Shown in pieces: positions 1 to 8,482 of a stretch of DNA of 64,000 nucleotides. A program made the translations under genes and the position numbers. The notes under the pieces are model-generated. The model was not told the DNA's origin. It saw nothing but the letters and a program-made list of their open reading frames with translations, and made no database searches. This DNA comes from Halorussus aquaticus (GTDB taxonomy: Archaea > Halobacteriota > Halobacteria > Halobacteriales > Haladaptataceae). Position 1 is the first letter of the stretch; every line of letters begins with the position of its first letter. The stretch lies in contig NZ_CP100400.1 of NCBI RefSeq assembly GCF_024218795.1, positions 3,348,001 through 3,412,000 on the forward strand. Direction: 5' to 3'.

Positions 1-432
1 GGTCGTCCGGACCACGACGAGCAGGTCGCCCGTCTCGCGGTCCACCACGGTCTCGCCGGGTTCAAGTCCGCACTCCTCGCAGAAGTGCGGTCCGTCGCTG
101 GTCTCGTCCACGAAGGTTTCTTCGCCGCAGTTAGCGCACGCCACGGCCCTCTGGCCGGGCGGTGCGACGAGGCTCTCGTTGACCTCCATGGCGACTCGCC
201 GGAGGTGCTTGCACCGGACGCCCCGGAAGTTGTGGTCCGGGCAGGTACACCGTCCGCCGGGCAGGTCCACGGAGTACGTGTTCCCGCTCTGACTCTCGAC
301 CTCGTAGACGCCGCCGCCGAGCGGCGTGACTGCCATCCGCTCCATGCGAGCGCGCTGTGACCGGATGTCGGTCACGCGACTCGCCGGAGGGAGCGATGCG
401 CGCGTTCGTTCGGAAGCTGTTGTGTTTGCCAT
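1..432 (-). CDS. SWIM zinc finger domain protein, 3' end cut by the window
   Basis: The frame is open from an ATG at 432 down to base 1 (144 codons), so the C-terminus lies outside the window. A SWIM motif (CxCx9CxH) is formed by Cys62, Cys64, Cys74 and His76, and a zinc ribbon follows with Cys99/Cys102 and Cys118/Cys121. SWIM domains bind zinc and usually mediate DNA or protein contacts; many haloarchaeal copies are small stand-alone proteins of unknown role, and nothing here tells which target it has. The basic, low-complexity first 35 residues are typical of a weakly conserved N-terminus, so the true start could be the internal Met30 or Met33. Confidence 0.8.
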   Translation of the reverse strand, partial: MANTTASERTRASLPPASRVTDIRSQRARMERMAVTPLGGGVYEVESQSGNTYSVDLPGGRCTCPDHNFRGVRCKHLRRVAMEVNESLVAPPGQRAVACANCGEETFVDETSDGPHFCEECGLEPGETVVDRETGDLLVVVRTT

Positions 433-819
433 AGGCTTCCCCTGTGTGTTGCGGTGACCGGCAGTCTACGGTATCGGCGTCTCCACCCCCAATCGTCGCG
501 CCTGCGGTCGGTTCCGCGTACGAATAGATAGGGGCTGGACACTCCTAAGTCTTGCATCTGTCGGAATAGCTAGAAGCGCGTCTCGACGGTGATAATCGGC
601 CGATAACAGATAAGTTCGAGATATAGTATAGCGAAAAAAGTGGCGTCGAGTCTCCGCTTCGACCACCTCTGTTACGAGTCGAAATTCAGTTTCGGTGTGA
701 GTCCACCCCCGTTTCTGTCCTCGCGCAGATCTGGATTGCCGCGCCGCTCCCGGGGCGAAACCTACCAGACTGGGGGCCGTTCCGAAGCCCTTTTGCCGGT
801 ACCCTCGGAAGCCCTCGGC
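433..819. other. Gene-free divergent spacer
   Basis: This 387-bp stretch separates two divergent genes. Its centre (about 530-640) is clearly more AT-rich than the surroundings, as expected for promoters. I see no convincing protein-coding frame, tRNA or repeat in it. Confidence 0.5.
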
Positions 820-1023
820 ATGGAAATCGACCAAGAGACGCGCCGCGAGATACTCGTCGGCGTGGTGTCCGTCGGCCTGTTCGTCGGGTCGCTGATGTGG
901 GTCGGCACGACGTACGGGGACGGCAGTCTCACGCAAACGGGTGCGTTGGCGGTCGTCGGCGTCATCGTCGTCTTCGTACTGCTGATGACCGGCGTCGGCT
1001 ACTGGATGGCACAGCAGTACTAA
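820..1023 (+). CDS. Small two-helix membrane protein (DUF7472-like)
   Basis: The 67-residue protein has a short charged N-terminus (MEIDQETRREI) and two hydrophobic segments at about residues 12-30 and 40-62, ending in a polar tail. The layout matches small haloarchaeal membrane proteins annotated as DUF7472, whose function is unknown; I base that on general resemblance, not a search. The ATG at 820 is chosen because the frame upstream of it reads as non-coding, basic sequence. No partner gene is adjacent on the same strand. Confidence 0.6.
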   Translation: MEIDQETRREILVGVVSVGLFVGSLMWVGTTYGDGSLTQTGALAVVGVIVVFVLLMTGVGYWMAQQY

Positions 1024-1233
1024 CTGCCGCGCTCTCGGACGCGTCTCCCCGACCGGTCGGCCGGTCGTCTCGTCTCCGGCGGGTCTCTCTGATACGCTAC
1101 GAGCGGTGCGCGCGGACTGCTCGTAGCCAATCGGCCCTCACTCTCACAGCACCGCGCCAGCGCGCCGCTGTTCTGGTATCGCTCTGCGAGGTAACCGGAC
1201 GGCTATCACGAGGAGAGCGGTTCAGAATTCCGC

Positions 1234-2316
1234 TCAGTCGCCGACAGTCCCTGCCTCGGCCAGCGCGTCCTCGTAGTAGCTCAGCGGGTGCGAAATCGAG
1301 TCGCACCGGGCGTCCGCGGTCGGGTCCTCCTCGTCGGCGACGGGGCACTCGTCGTAGGCCTGCATCGTCTCGCAGGACGGCGGGGCGTACTGCGCGCCCG
1401 ACTCGTCGCCGACGCGGTCGGCCCGGTAGCGGACCGCCGTCGCCGCCGTGTCGCTGTCCACGCCGCAGAGCGCGAGCAGTTCGTCGGTGTCGGCGTTGGC
1501 GCTCGTCAGGAACGAGACCAGCGCGAACTCCGCGTGGTCCGAGAGGCTCTCGCCCGCCTGCGCTCGCTCCATCAGCGACGCGACGCACGGCGGGAAGCAC
1601 TCGGGCGCGAGGACGTCGATGTCGGGCGAGATATCGACCTCCGAGAAGGTGTCCTCCAGTCGGGCCACCTCGTCGGTCAGTCCCTCCCGAATCTCGTCGG
1701 GGACGGCGGTCGGGAGGCCCGCAGCGACGCGCTGGCGGACCGCCTCCCGGAGGAGTTCGTGGAGTTCCGTCTCCGTGATTTTGACCGTCCCGTCGGCCAA
1801 CTGCCGGGTGGCGAGCGTCCACGACTCGCCGCCGAGGTTCGACGACAGCGTGAGGTACTTGCCGACCGCGATTCGGTAGCCGTCGCCGTCGGCCGTCTCC
1901 GCCACGTCGCCCGAGAGGTCGAACTCCGCGAGGAGCGCGTCGAGCGAAATCGCCTTGTCGGCCGTACTCTTCAGGCCGTCGTCGGGGTTCCGGAAGTCGT
2001 CGGTGAACCGCTCGTAGGCCGTGTCGGCCTCCGCGCTGGCGTACTTCTCGACCGCGCCCGGCGCGTCCACGAGCGACACCAGCACGCGGGCCACGGGGTA
2101 CGAGAGCAGTTCCGCCCGCGGGTTCCATCGCCGCCCCTCCTCGGCGTCGGGTCTGACCGTCCCGTCGATGAGCGCACGGCGCACCCGCTCGGCACCGCGT
2201 TCGACCGCGGGATGGCGCTCGTCGCCCGTCACGATGGCGACGAGACCGATGTCGGCCTCCCGCACGCTCTCCCGGGCCGCCGCGAGAAACGGGTACCGGG
2301 CGTGAAGCGGGTCCAT
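1234..2316 (-). CDS. priL: DNA primase large subunit PriL
   Basis: PriL is the regulatory, iron-sulfur-containing subunit of the archaeal/eukaryotic-type primase. With PriS it makes RNA primers for DNA replication. The 360-residue length is normal for haloarchaea. Visible hallmarks are the N-terminal motif DPLHARYPFL, the stretch around residue 70 (AELLSYPVARVLVS), and the C-terminal iron-sulfur domain with Cys240/Cys244, Cys284, Cys315, Cys324 and Cys338, four of which should bind a [4Fe-4S] cluster. The gene is transcribed alone, divergent from the small gene at 2396. PriS is not in the window. Confidence 0.93.
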   Translation of the reverse strand: MDPLHARYPFLAAARESVREADIGLVAIVTGDERHPAVERGAERVRRALIDGTVRPDAEEGRRWNPRAELLSYPVARVLVSLVDAPGAVEKYASAEADTAYERFTDDFRNPDDGLKSTADKAISLDALLAEFDLSGDVAETADGDGYRIAVGKYLTLSSNLGGESWTLATRQLADGTVKITETELHELLREAVRQRVAAGLPTAVPDEIREGLTDEVARLEDTFSEVDISPDIDVLAPECFPPCVASLMERAQAGESLSDHAEFALVSFLTSANADTDELLALCGVDSDTAATAVRYRADRVGDESGAQYAPPSCETMQAYDECPVADEEDPTADARCDSISHPLSYYEDALAEAGTVGD

Positions 2317-2395
2317 ACTCCCCCCATTTCGGCCGACCCCGATAAACGCGACGAATCCGATGGGGTTGATACGTCCGACCGCCGTCGGTGGTCAC

Positions 2396-2749
2396 ATGAC
2401 CGAGGCGACCGAAACGGCACGCGCCTACTACGACGCCATCGACGCGGGCGACTACGACCGATTCGCCGACCTGCTCGCGCCCGGCGTGGTCCACGAGCGA
2501 CCCGACCGGACCATCGAGGGCCGCGAGACGCTGGTGGGGTTCATGCGCGACGACCGACCGAACAAAGGGACTACTCACGAGGTCGAAGCGGTGTACGTCG
2601 AGGCGGAGGGCGGGGACGCCGCGGTCCGGGGCCGCCTGCGCGACGCCGACGGCGCTCCGATGTTCGCGTTCGTGGACGCCTTCGAGGTCGAAACCGCAGA
2701 CGAGGGCCGGACGCCCCGAATCTCCCGCATCCGGACCTACACGCAGTAA
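2396..2749 (+). CDS. SnoaL-like / NTF2-fold protein
   Basis: The 117-residue protein has the features of the SnoaL-like polyketide-cyclase/NTF2 superfamily: an N-terminal helix with ARAYYDAIDAGDYDRF, the following LLAPGVVHERPD strand, and a C-terminal strand ending near ISRIRTY. These cone-shaped folds serve as small enzymes or ligand-binding proteins, so the substrate cannot be told. The ATG at 2396 is preferred over an upstream in-frame ATG at 2360 because family members begin within a few residues of the first helix. Its promoter region is shared with priL on the other strand. Confidence 0.75.
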   Translation: MTEATETARAYYDAIDAGDYDRFADLLAPGVVHERPDRTIEGRETLVGFMRDDRPNKGTTHEVEAVYVEAEGGDAAVRGRLRDADGAPMFAFVDAFEVETADEGRTPRISRIRTYTQ

Positions 2750-2845
2750 CCGGCGATTCTATTTCACTCGGGACGGTCCTCCGTCCCGCTCTTAGTTCGC
2801 TCCGCTACCAAGACTTATGGCGCTGTTCTCCCACGTATACACACG

Positions 2846-3019
2846 ATGGGTCTCTTCAGAGACCTCGGCAACAAAGTCGAGGAGTTCAAGCAGGCGTCGG
2901 AAGCCGCGGCCGACGAGGAAGCGAGCCACGAGTGTCGGAACTGCGGCGAGCGGTTCTTCGCCGACACCGAGACGTGTTCGGAGTGCGGCAGTACCGACGT
3001 GGTACCGCTCGAAGAGTAA
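2846..3019 (+). CDS. Small zinc-ribbon protein (57 residues)
   Basis: A short ORF starts with an ATG at 2846 and encodes a helical N-terminus (MGLFRDLGNKVEEFKQ) followed by two CxxC knuckles (CRNCGE and CSECGS), a four-cysteine zinc ribbon. Such tiny zinc proteins are abundant in haloarchaea and several affect growth or stress responses, but this one has no recognised function. An A/T-rich stretch about 25-30 nt before the start suggests its own promoter. The good acidic codon pattern and the complete ribbon support it as real despite its size. Confidence 0.75.
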   Translation: MGLFRDLGNKVEEFKQASEAAADEEASHECRNCGERFFADTETCSECGSTDVVPLEE

Positions 3020-3119
3020 CCGCGGTCGCTGGCGCGCAGGGGTCGTTAGCTAGCGTATCACCGGTCGCGAGACGCTCCGGAACCCCAACGGATACGTGTG
3101 GCAGTTCCCAATGGCTGCC

Positions 3120-3533
3120 ATGAACTACGTCGGATGGGCGGTCGTCGCGCTCGTCGGCTACTCCGTCTTCACGCCGCTGGCGAGTCTGGCGACCAACCAG
3201 ATACCCAGTACGGTCGTCGCGCTGGTGGCCAACAGCATGCTCGCGGTGTCGGCGGCCGTCGTCATCGTCTACCGGAACGAGTCGGTCGTCCCGTACCTCG
3301 CGGGAGAGAACGCGGTCTACATGTACGCGGCGGGAGTCTTCCTGAGCGTCGGCATCATCGCGTACTATCAGGCGCTGGGAACCGGACCGGTCAGCACCGT
3401 CGTCCCTATCTTCGGGATGTTCCTCGTGGGCAGTTCGCTGCTCGGCGTCGTGGTTCTGAACGACCCGCTGACCGCGAGGAAGGCCGCCGGAATCGCGCTG
3501 GCGGCCGTCGGCGTGTACCTGACGACGAGTTAG
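3120..3533 (+). CDS. Short EamA/DMT-type membrane transporter
   Basis: The 137-residue protein contains four to five hydrophobic segments and the EamA signature near its end (GPVSTVVPIFGMFLVGSSLLGV). This is one half of a normal ten-helix drug/metabolite transporter; single-domain members of this kind work as dimers. Substrate unknown. Three ATGs are possible (3096, 3111, 3120); I chose 3120 because MNYVGWAVVALVGYS begins directly at the first helix. The stop overlaps the end of the convergent serS by 4 bp. Confidence 0.75.
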   Translation: MNYVGWAVVALVGYSVFTPLASLATNQIPSTVVALVANSMLAVSAAVVIVYRNESVVPYLAGENAVYMYAAGVFLSVGIIAYYQALGTGPVSTVVPIFGMFLVGSSLLGVVVLNDPLTARKAAGIALAAVGVYLTTS

Positions 3534-4885
3534 TCCTTCTCGCCCGCGCCGAGCGCGCTCTCGCCGACCGGTTCGTGGCCTTCGATGACCTCCTTGTCAC
3601 CCATGTAGGGCCGCAGCGCCTCGGGCACCGTCACGGTGCCGTCGTCGTTCTGGTAGTATTCGAGGATGGCGACCATCACGCGCGGCAGGGCGAGACCCGA
3701 GGCGTTGAGCGTGTGGAGGTACTCGGTCGATTCGTGGCGTTCGGGCCGGTAGCGCAGACCGGCGCGCCGCGCCTGGAAGGCCTCGAAGTTCGACGCCGTC
3801 GAGACCTCCAGCCACCGGCCGCCCCGCTCCGGGCCGTCCTCCATGTCGTCGCCGGGTGCCCAGACTTCGAGGTCGATCTGCTTGGCGGCCTTGAAGCCGA
3901 GGTCGCCCGTGCAGAGTTCGAGGACTCGGTACGGCAGGCCGAGGCGTCGCAGGACCTCCTCGGCCTCGTCCAGCAGTTCGTGGAGTCGGTCGTAGCTCTC
4001 GTCGGGTTCGACGAAGTTGACCATCTCGACCTTGTTGAACTGGTGAACGCGGACGATACCGCGGGTCTCGGTGCCGTGTTCGCCCGCCTCGCGCCGGAAG
4101 TTGGGCGTGTAGGCCTGATGCTTCAGCGGGAGGTCGTCCTTCAGGAGGATGTCGTCGGCGTACATGTTCGTGACCGGAACCTCCGCGGTCGGACAGAGCC
4201 AGAGGTCCTCGCCCTCGATTTTGTAGGCGTCCTCGTCGAACTTCGGGAGTTGGCCCGTCCCGGTCATCGACTCGCTGTTCACCGGGATGGGCGGGAAGAC
4301 GTCCTGATACCCCTGTTCGCGGTGGACGTCCATCATGAACTGCATCAGGGCGTGTTCGAGTTGGCTCCCCTCGCCTTTGAGGAAGTAGTAGCCGCTGCCG
4401 GTCGTCTTGGCGGCCCGCGCCTCGTCGATGATGTCCAACTCCTCGCCGAGGTCGTAGTGAGGGGTCACCTCCTCGGGCAGGTCACGCAGGTCGTCGAAGC
4501 CTTCGCGGCGGGTTTCGACGTTGTCGTCCTCGTCGTCGCCCTCGGGGACGCTCTCGTGGGGGACCTGCGGGACGCGCAGGAGCGCCTCCTCCAGTTCCTC
4601 CTCCAGTTCGGCGGCGCGCTCCTCGACCTCCTCGATTTCGGCCTTGAGTTCTTGGCTCCGCTCGATGGCCTCGTCGGCCTCGTCGTGCTTCCCGGCCTGT
4701 TTCAGTTCGCCGATTTCGTCGCTGACCTGATTGCGCTCGTGGCGCAGGTCGTCGCCGCGGGCCTTCAGGTCGCGCCACTCCTCGTCTTTCTCCAGTATCG
4801 CGTCGAGGTCCACGTCGGCCCCGCGAACGCGGAGTCCCTCGCGGACCTCCTCGGGGTTGTCCCGAATGTAGTTCCGGTCTAGCAT
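3530..4885 (-). CDS. serS: Seryl-tRNA synthetase
   Basis: This class II synthetase charges tRNA-Ser with serine. The 451 residues comprise the N-terminal tRNA-binding coiled coil (about 30-105, rich in Glu/Lys heptads), and a catalytic domain with motif 2 (NFRREAGEHGTETRGIVR, around 265) and the characteristic GRWLEVSTASNFEAFQARR region before motif 3 near the C-terminus (TLNASGLALPRVMVAILE). This is the common bacterial-type SerRS found in haloarchaea, not the methanogen type. The gene stands alone, convergent with the DMT transporter. Confidence 0.96.
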   Translation of the reverse strand: MLDRNYIRDNPEEVREGLRVRGADVDLDAILEKDEEWRDLKARGDDLRHERNQVSDEIGELKQAGKHDEADEAIERSQELKAEIEEVEERAAELEEELEEALLRVPQVPHESVPEGDDEDDNVETRREGFDDLRDLPEEVTPHYDLGEELDIIDEARAAKTTGSGYYFLKGEGSQLEHALMQFMMDVHREQGYQDVFPPIPVNSESMTGTGQLPKFDEDAYKIEGEDLWLCPTAEVPVTNMYADDILLKDDLPLKHQAYTPNFRREAGEHGTETRGIVRVHQFNKVEMVNFVEPDESYDRLHELLDEAEEVLRRLGLPYRVLELCTGDLGFKAAKQIDLEVWAPGDDMEDGPERGGRWLEVSTASNFEAFQARRAGLRYRPERHESTEYLHTLNASGLALPRVMVAILEYYQNDDGTVTVPEALRPYMGDKEVIEGHEPVGESALGAGEKD

Positions 4886-5002
4886 TCCTACTCTCCAAAT
4901 CCCGCTCCCGGCAAAAAACCGTATCGTTCGTGGGGCAGCGGTTGGCAGGGGACGCGAACCCTTTACCGAGAGACCTGAACGGCGGCGACCCGCCTCGTCG
5001 CT

Positions 5003-5410
5003 TCACTCCCAGACGGTTTCGATATCGGCATCGCCGATGACGCCGTCCGAGGTGACGATAGCGTCCGTCGCGTGAGTGCGATGGCTGGCGACGACGAGCG
5101 CGTCGTGGATGCTGAATTCCCCGATTACCTGCGCGTACTCGGCGAGTTCCGCCTCACCGACGGGGGCGACGGCGACCGGTCCGTTTCCGACGAGTGCTTG
5201 TCGGACCTCCTCTGGAGTGGCGGTGAGTGTGACGCCCCGTACGTCCTTATCCCGCGATACCGAGTAGAGAACCTCAGACAGCGCCGTGCCGGGCGCTTGG
5301 ATGACCGTCTCCCCGGCCTCCGCTTCCGCGAATACCCGGTCGGCCTGCTGTGGAAGCGCATCGACGAGGTAGACCAACAGCGCCACCGCGTCGGCCGTGT
5401 AGGTCGGCAT
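5003..5410 (-). CDS. PIN-domain protein, VapC-like toxin
   Basis: The 135-residue protein has a PIN fold: an acidic residue near the start (Asp7 in MPTYTADAVALLVYLV), a conserved Glu in GTALSEVLYSV, and the C-terminal acidic cluster (FSIHDALVVASH, then TDAIVTSDGVIGD). PIN proteins of the VapC type are Mg-dependent RNases. The ATG at 5410 lies one base after the stop of the upstream AbrB-type gene, so the two are almost certainly co-transcribed and translationally coupled. That context indicates the toxin half of a type II toxin-antitoxin pair. The RNA target is unknown. Confidence 0.82.
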   Translation of the reverse strand: MPTYTADAVALLVYLVDALPQQADRVFAEAEAGETVIQAPGTALSEVLYSVSRDKDVRGVTLTATPEEVRQALVGNGPVAVAPVGEAELAEYAQVIGEFSIHDALVVASHRTHATDAIVTSDGVIGDADIETVWE

Positions 5411-5411
5411 C

Positions 5412-5672
5412 TCAGGTCTCCTCGTAGTTGCGGTCGCGGCGCTCGCGGACGCGCTGGCCGAGTTCTTCGGCGACCGCCTCTCGCTCCTCGGTCGAAGCGT
5501 CGTCGGGGAGCAACAGCCCACGACCGGCGGTGCGCGTCCGCTTTTTCACGACGATTCCCTCCTCGGTGTCCATCCAGACGACCTCGTCGCCGGGTTCGAG
5601 GTCGTACTTCTCGCGCAACTCCTTCGGAATCGTCGCCTGTCCCTTCTCGGTGACGCGAGTGGACTTGCTCAT
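5412..5672 (-). CDS. AbrB/MazE-type (VapB-like) antitoxin
   Basis: The 86-residue protein opens with a swapped-hairpin AbrB domain (STRVTEKGQATIPKELREKY, then LEPGDEVVWMDTEEGIVVKK), the DNA-binding module of many antitoxins. A charged C-terminal tail (TEEREAVAEELGQRVRERR) would contact the toxin. It is the first gene of a two-gene unit with the PIN protein just downstream. By analogy with VapBC it should neutralise the RNase and repress its own promoter. The ATG at 5672 is preceded by an AT-rich stretch (5680-5700), a good place for the promoter. Confidence 0.85.
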   Translation of the reverse strand: MSKSTRVTEKGQATIPKELREKYDLEPGDEVVWMDTEEGIVVKKRTRTAGRGLLLPDDASTEEREAVAEELGQRVRERRDRNYEET

Positions 5673-5842
5673 GTGTGGTAATACTGCCCGTAATACCTTA
5701 GTTCTGCGGGTGGTCGGTAAGTGACCTCGGCACGACCGAACACGAACCGCTACGGACGCGTGGCCGAATCGGCAACGAGACACTTCCCGACTAAATTTCC
5801 GACGCCGAACACCTTTTACCGCGCCGCGACCACCCAACGACC

Positions 5843-6757
5843 ATGACGCAGGGCGACCTCCGGGAAGTCACCGTCGGCGACTGTTCGGACCTCTACTACC
5901 TCGACACCGGGATGTACGACACCGACGAGTACGGCGCGGTCTACGTCTACGACGCCGCCCGGCCCGCCATCGTGGACACGGGAATCGGCACCCACCACGA
6001 ACTGATTCTGGACGCGCTGGACGAGTTGGACATCGCCCGCGAGGACGTGGCGGTCATCGCGCCGACGCACGTCCACCTCGACCACGCGGGCGGCGCGGGG
6101 TTCCTCGCAGACGCGTGCCCGAACGCCGAGGTGATGGTCCACGAAATCGGTGCGCCCCACCTCGCGGACCCCGAACGCCTCGTGAAGGGCACGAAGGCGG
6201 CGGTCGGCGACCAGTGGGAGTTCTACGTCGAACCGAAACCCGTGCCCAAGGACCGCATCGTCGAACTCAACGGCGGCGACACCATCAACCTCGGCGACCA
6301 CCACCTCGACGTCTACCACGCGCCGGGCCACGCGCCCCATCAGGTCGTCTTCCACGACCGGGACGACGACTCGGTGTTCACCGCCGACGCGGCGGGCATC
6401 TGGGTCCCCTCGGTCGAGGAGATTCGCGAGACTTCGCCGCCCTCGAACTTCGACCTCGAACAGTGCCTCGCTGACCTCGAAACCGTCCGGGACCTCGACC
6501 CCGAGGCGCTGCTCTACCCGCACTTCGGCCCGCGAAAGTACGAGGACAGCGTCGTGGACGAGTACGCCGCGGTCCTCCGCGAGTGGGTCGAGACGGTCGA
6601 GGCGAAGTACGAGAAACTGGGCGACCCCGAAGCGGTCGAGGACTACTTCGCCGAACGCGCCGAGATGACCGACGTGTGGGGCGAGCGCAAGGCCAGCGAG
6701 GAGGCGCGACTCAACACTCGCGGCGTGGTGGGGTATCTGGATAATCGCGGAGAGTAA
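5843..6757 (+). CDS. Metallo-beta-lactamase-fold hydrolase
   Basis: The 304-residue protein has the MBL zinc site THVHLDHAGG at residues 75-84 (HxHxDH), a later HAPGHAPHQVVF segment that supplies the third metal histidine, and a C-terminal helical extension. Members of this subgroup hydrolyse thioesters or lactones, or act as oxidoreductases; the substrate cannot be read from the sequence. A CTTTTA element about 30 nt before the ATG suggests a leaderless promoter of its own. The neighbours on either side are on the opposite strand and functionally unrelated. Confidence 0.85.
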   Translation: MTQGDLREVTVGDCSDLYYLDTGMYDTDEYGAVYVYDAARPAIVDTGIGTHHELILDALDELDIAREDVAVIAPTHVHLDHAGGAGFLADACPNAEVMVHEIGAPHLADPERLVKGTKAAVGDQWEFYVEPKPVPKDRIVELNGGDTINLGDHHLDVYHAPGHAPHQVVFHDRDDDSVFTADAAGIWVPSVEEIRETSPPSNFDLEQCLADLETVRDLDPEALLYPHFGPRKYEDSVVDEYAAVLREWVETVEAKYEKLGDPEAVEDYFAERAEMTDVWGERKASEEARLNTRGVVGYLDNRGE

Positions 6758-6786
6758 TCGAGTACGACGCTACCGACGAGGCCGGT

Positions 6787-7041
6787 CTACTCCTCCCCGT
6801 CTCCCGCGTCGATTTTCGACAGGTCGAACGAGTCGGTGAAGTCCGCGACGTAGATATCGTCCACCGGCGTTTTGTCGTAGTTCCTCCAGATTCGCGCGGC
6901 GATAGCCGAGGCGTCCTCCGGCGAGTCGGCGTCGACGAACCCGTACTCCTTCGTCACGTCACCGTGGGTGTTCTCGCACTTCGCGGCGACCAGGTACTTG
7001 TGCTCCTCGGGTTCGGTTTCGAGGTCGATTGGAGCGTCCAC
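6787..7041 (-). CDS. Conserved acidic protein of unknown function
   Basis: About 84 residues, no recognised domain. It has a YLVAAKCENTHGDVTKEYGFVD segment and an acidic C-terminus, compatible with a small alpha/beta protein. The frame is open up to an ATG at 7134, but the extra 31 residues look non-coding. A GTG at 7041 directly follows a Shine-Dalgarno-like GGAGG (7047-7051 region), so I chose that start. It is divergent from the oxidoreductase gene at 7176. Start choice is uncertain. Confidence 0.55.
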   Translation of the reverse strand: MDAPIDLETEPEEHKYLVAAKCENTHGDVTKEYGFVDADSPEDASAIAARIWRNYDKTPVDDIYVADFTDSFDLSKIDAGDGEE

Positions 7042-7175
7042 GTCTCCTCCTAGCCGACGGCGATAGAAGACCGTTCTGCCGGTCGGAAACGGCCAGCGCG
7101 TGGCCGAACGCGGCGTCTCGGCCGGGACAGCCATCAGCGGTTTACGTCCCCCTATCGTCCGACTGTCTGATTCTG

Positions 7176-8396
7176 ATGGGAGCGCAACTCACCGAACCGG
7201 TCCGAATCGGCATCGTCGGCGCGGGCAACCGCGGCCGGAACCACGCGGCGCGCTACGACTCGATTCCGGGCGCGGAAGTCGTCGCCGTCGCCGACGTGGA
7301 CGAACCGAAGGCGCAGGCGCTCGCCGAGCAGTGCGGTGCAGAGAGCTACCCCGACCACGAGTCGATGCTCGGCGCGGCCGACCTCGACGCCGCGAACGTC
7401 TGCGTCCACGCCACGCTCCACGCCGACATCGCGGTGGACGCGCTCGAAGCGGGCGCGCACGTCTTCTGCGAGAAGCCGATGGCCGGAAGCCACGCCGACG
7501 CCCGGCGGATGAGCGAGGCGGCCGACCGGACCGGCCAGCGCCTCGCGGTCCAGAACCAGTTGCTCTACACCGCCGAGACGCAGGCCGCGAAGACGCTCGC
7601 GGACGCTGGCGAACTCGGCCGAATCTACCACGGCATCGCGGCCCGGTCGCCGGGGTTCGCGTTCGGCGGCGACGGCGACCCGGAGGAGGTCCCGCTGGGC
7701 GCGCGCCGCCGCGGGACGCCCTACGTCGACGGATACGGCTCCCCTCCCTTCGTCCGGGAAGAGACGGCGGGCGGCGGCGTCGTCCTCGACCTCGGGAGCT
7801 ACACCGTCGGCCAACTCCTCTACCTGATGGGGTCGTCCGACGGGGAACCGCCCGCCGTCGAGCGCGTGCGCGGCGAGACGTTCCAGACCGTGCCCGAGCG
7901 ATTCGACGCCGAGGGCGGAAGCGGGGAGTCGTCCGAGTACGCCAGACGAATCGAGGAGAGCGGCTACGACGTGGAAGACGTGAGCGCGGCGTTCGTCACC
8001 TTCGAGGACGGGTCGGTCCTCTCGGTCCGGGCCAGTTGGTCGCGATACATGGAGGACGAGTCGAGCGCCGTGGTCGGCACCGAGGGCGGCGTTCGCCTCG
8101 ACCCCTTCGAGTACTTCTCGACGGTCGCGGACGTGGAGATGCGCGCCAGTGCCGACCTCGAAGAGTACCTGTTCCGCCGGCAGTTCCTCGCGGGCGAGCG
8201 CGGCCGAGCGGCCTACGAGTCGGGCATCTGGGCGGACCCGCTCTACCACTGGGTCGAGTCGCTCCGCGGTCGGGCCGACCCCCTCCCGACCGACGACCTC
8301 GCGCTGGAGTCGATGGTCGTCACCGACGGCATCTACCGGTCGGCGGAACTGGGCCGGGAAGTCGCCCGCGAGGAAGTCGTCGAGGAGACGGAGTAG
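7176..8396 (+). CDS. Gfo/Idh/MocA-family oxidoreductase
   Basis: This NAD(P)-dependent dehydrogenase of sugars or cyclitols is 406 residues long. A Rossmann motif (GIVGAGNRGRNHA, residues 12-24) is followed by the family signature EKP at 99-101 (HVFCEKPMAGSHADA), whose Lys is catalytic. The C-terminal alpha/beta domain starts near residue 125. The substrate is not predictable; typical ones are inositol, glucose or amino-sugar derivatives. The ATG at 7176 fits the Rossmann fold start. It is a single gene; the downstream acyl-CoA synthetase has its own promoter region. Confidence 0.88.
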   Translation: MGAQLTEPVRIGIVGAGNRGRNHAARYDSIPGAEVVAVADVDEPKAQALAEQCGAESYPDHESMLGAADLDAANVCVHATLHADIAVDALEAGAHVFCEKPMAGSHADARRMSEAADRTGQRLAVQNQLLYTAETQAAKTLADAGELGRIYHGIAARSPGFAFGGDGDPEEVPLGARRRGTPYVDGYGSPPFVREETAGGGVVLDLGSYTVGQLLYLMGSSDGEPPAVERVRGETFQTVPERFDAEGGSGESSEYARRIEESGYDVEDVSAAFVTFEDGSVLSVRASWSRYMEDESSAVVGTEGGVRLDPFEYFSTVADVEMRASADLEEYLFRRQFLAGERGRAAYESGIWADPLYHWVESLRGRADPLPTDDLALESMVVTDGIYRSAELGREVAREEVVEETE

Positions 8397-8482
8397 TTCG
8401 GTCTCGCGGTTCCGGATAAACGCGATTGAACGCTCCGGAAGTTCGGGAGTACCTTAATGTCGCGCGCTTCTGACTGGATGGT

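Noticed and set aside
7042..7134. Longer start (ATG 7134) for the unknown gene at 6787
   Set aside because: The added residues are Arg-rich with no haloarchaeal character and would occupy the promoter of the divergent oxidoreductase. A GTG with a good ribosome-binding site fits better.
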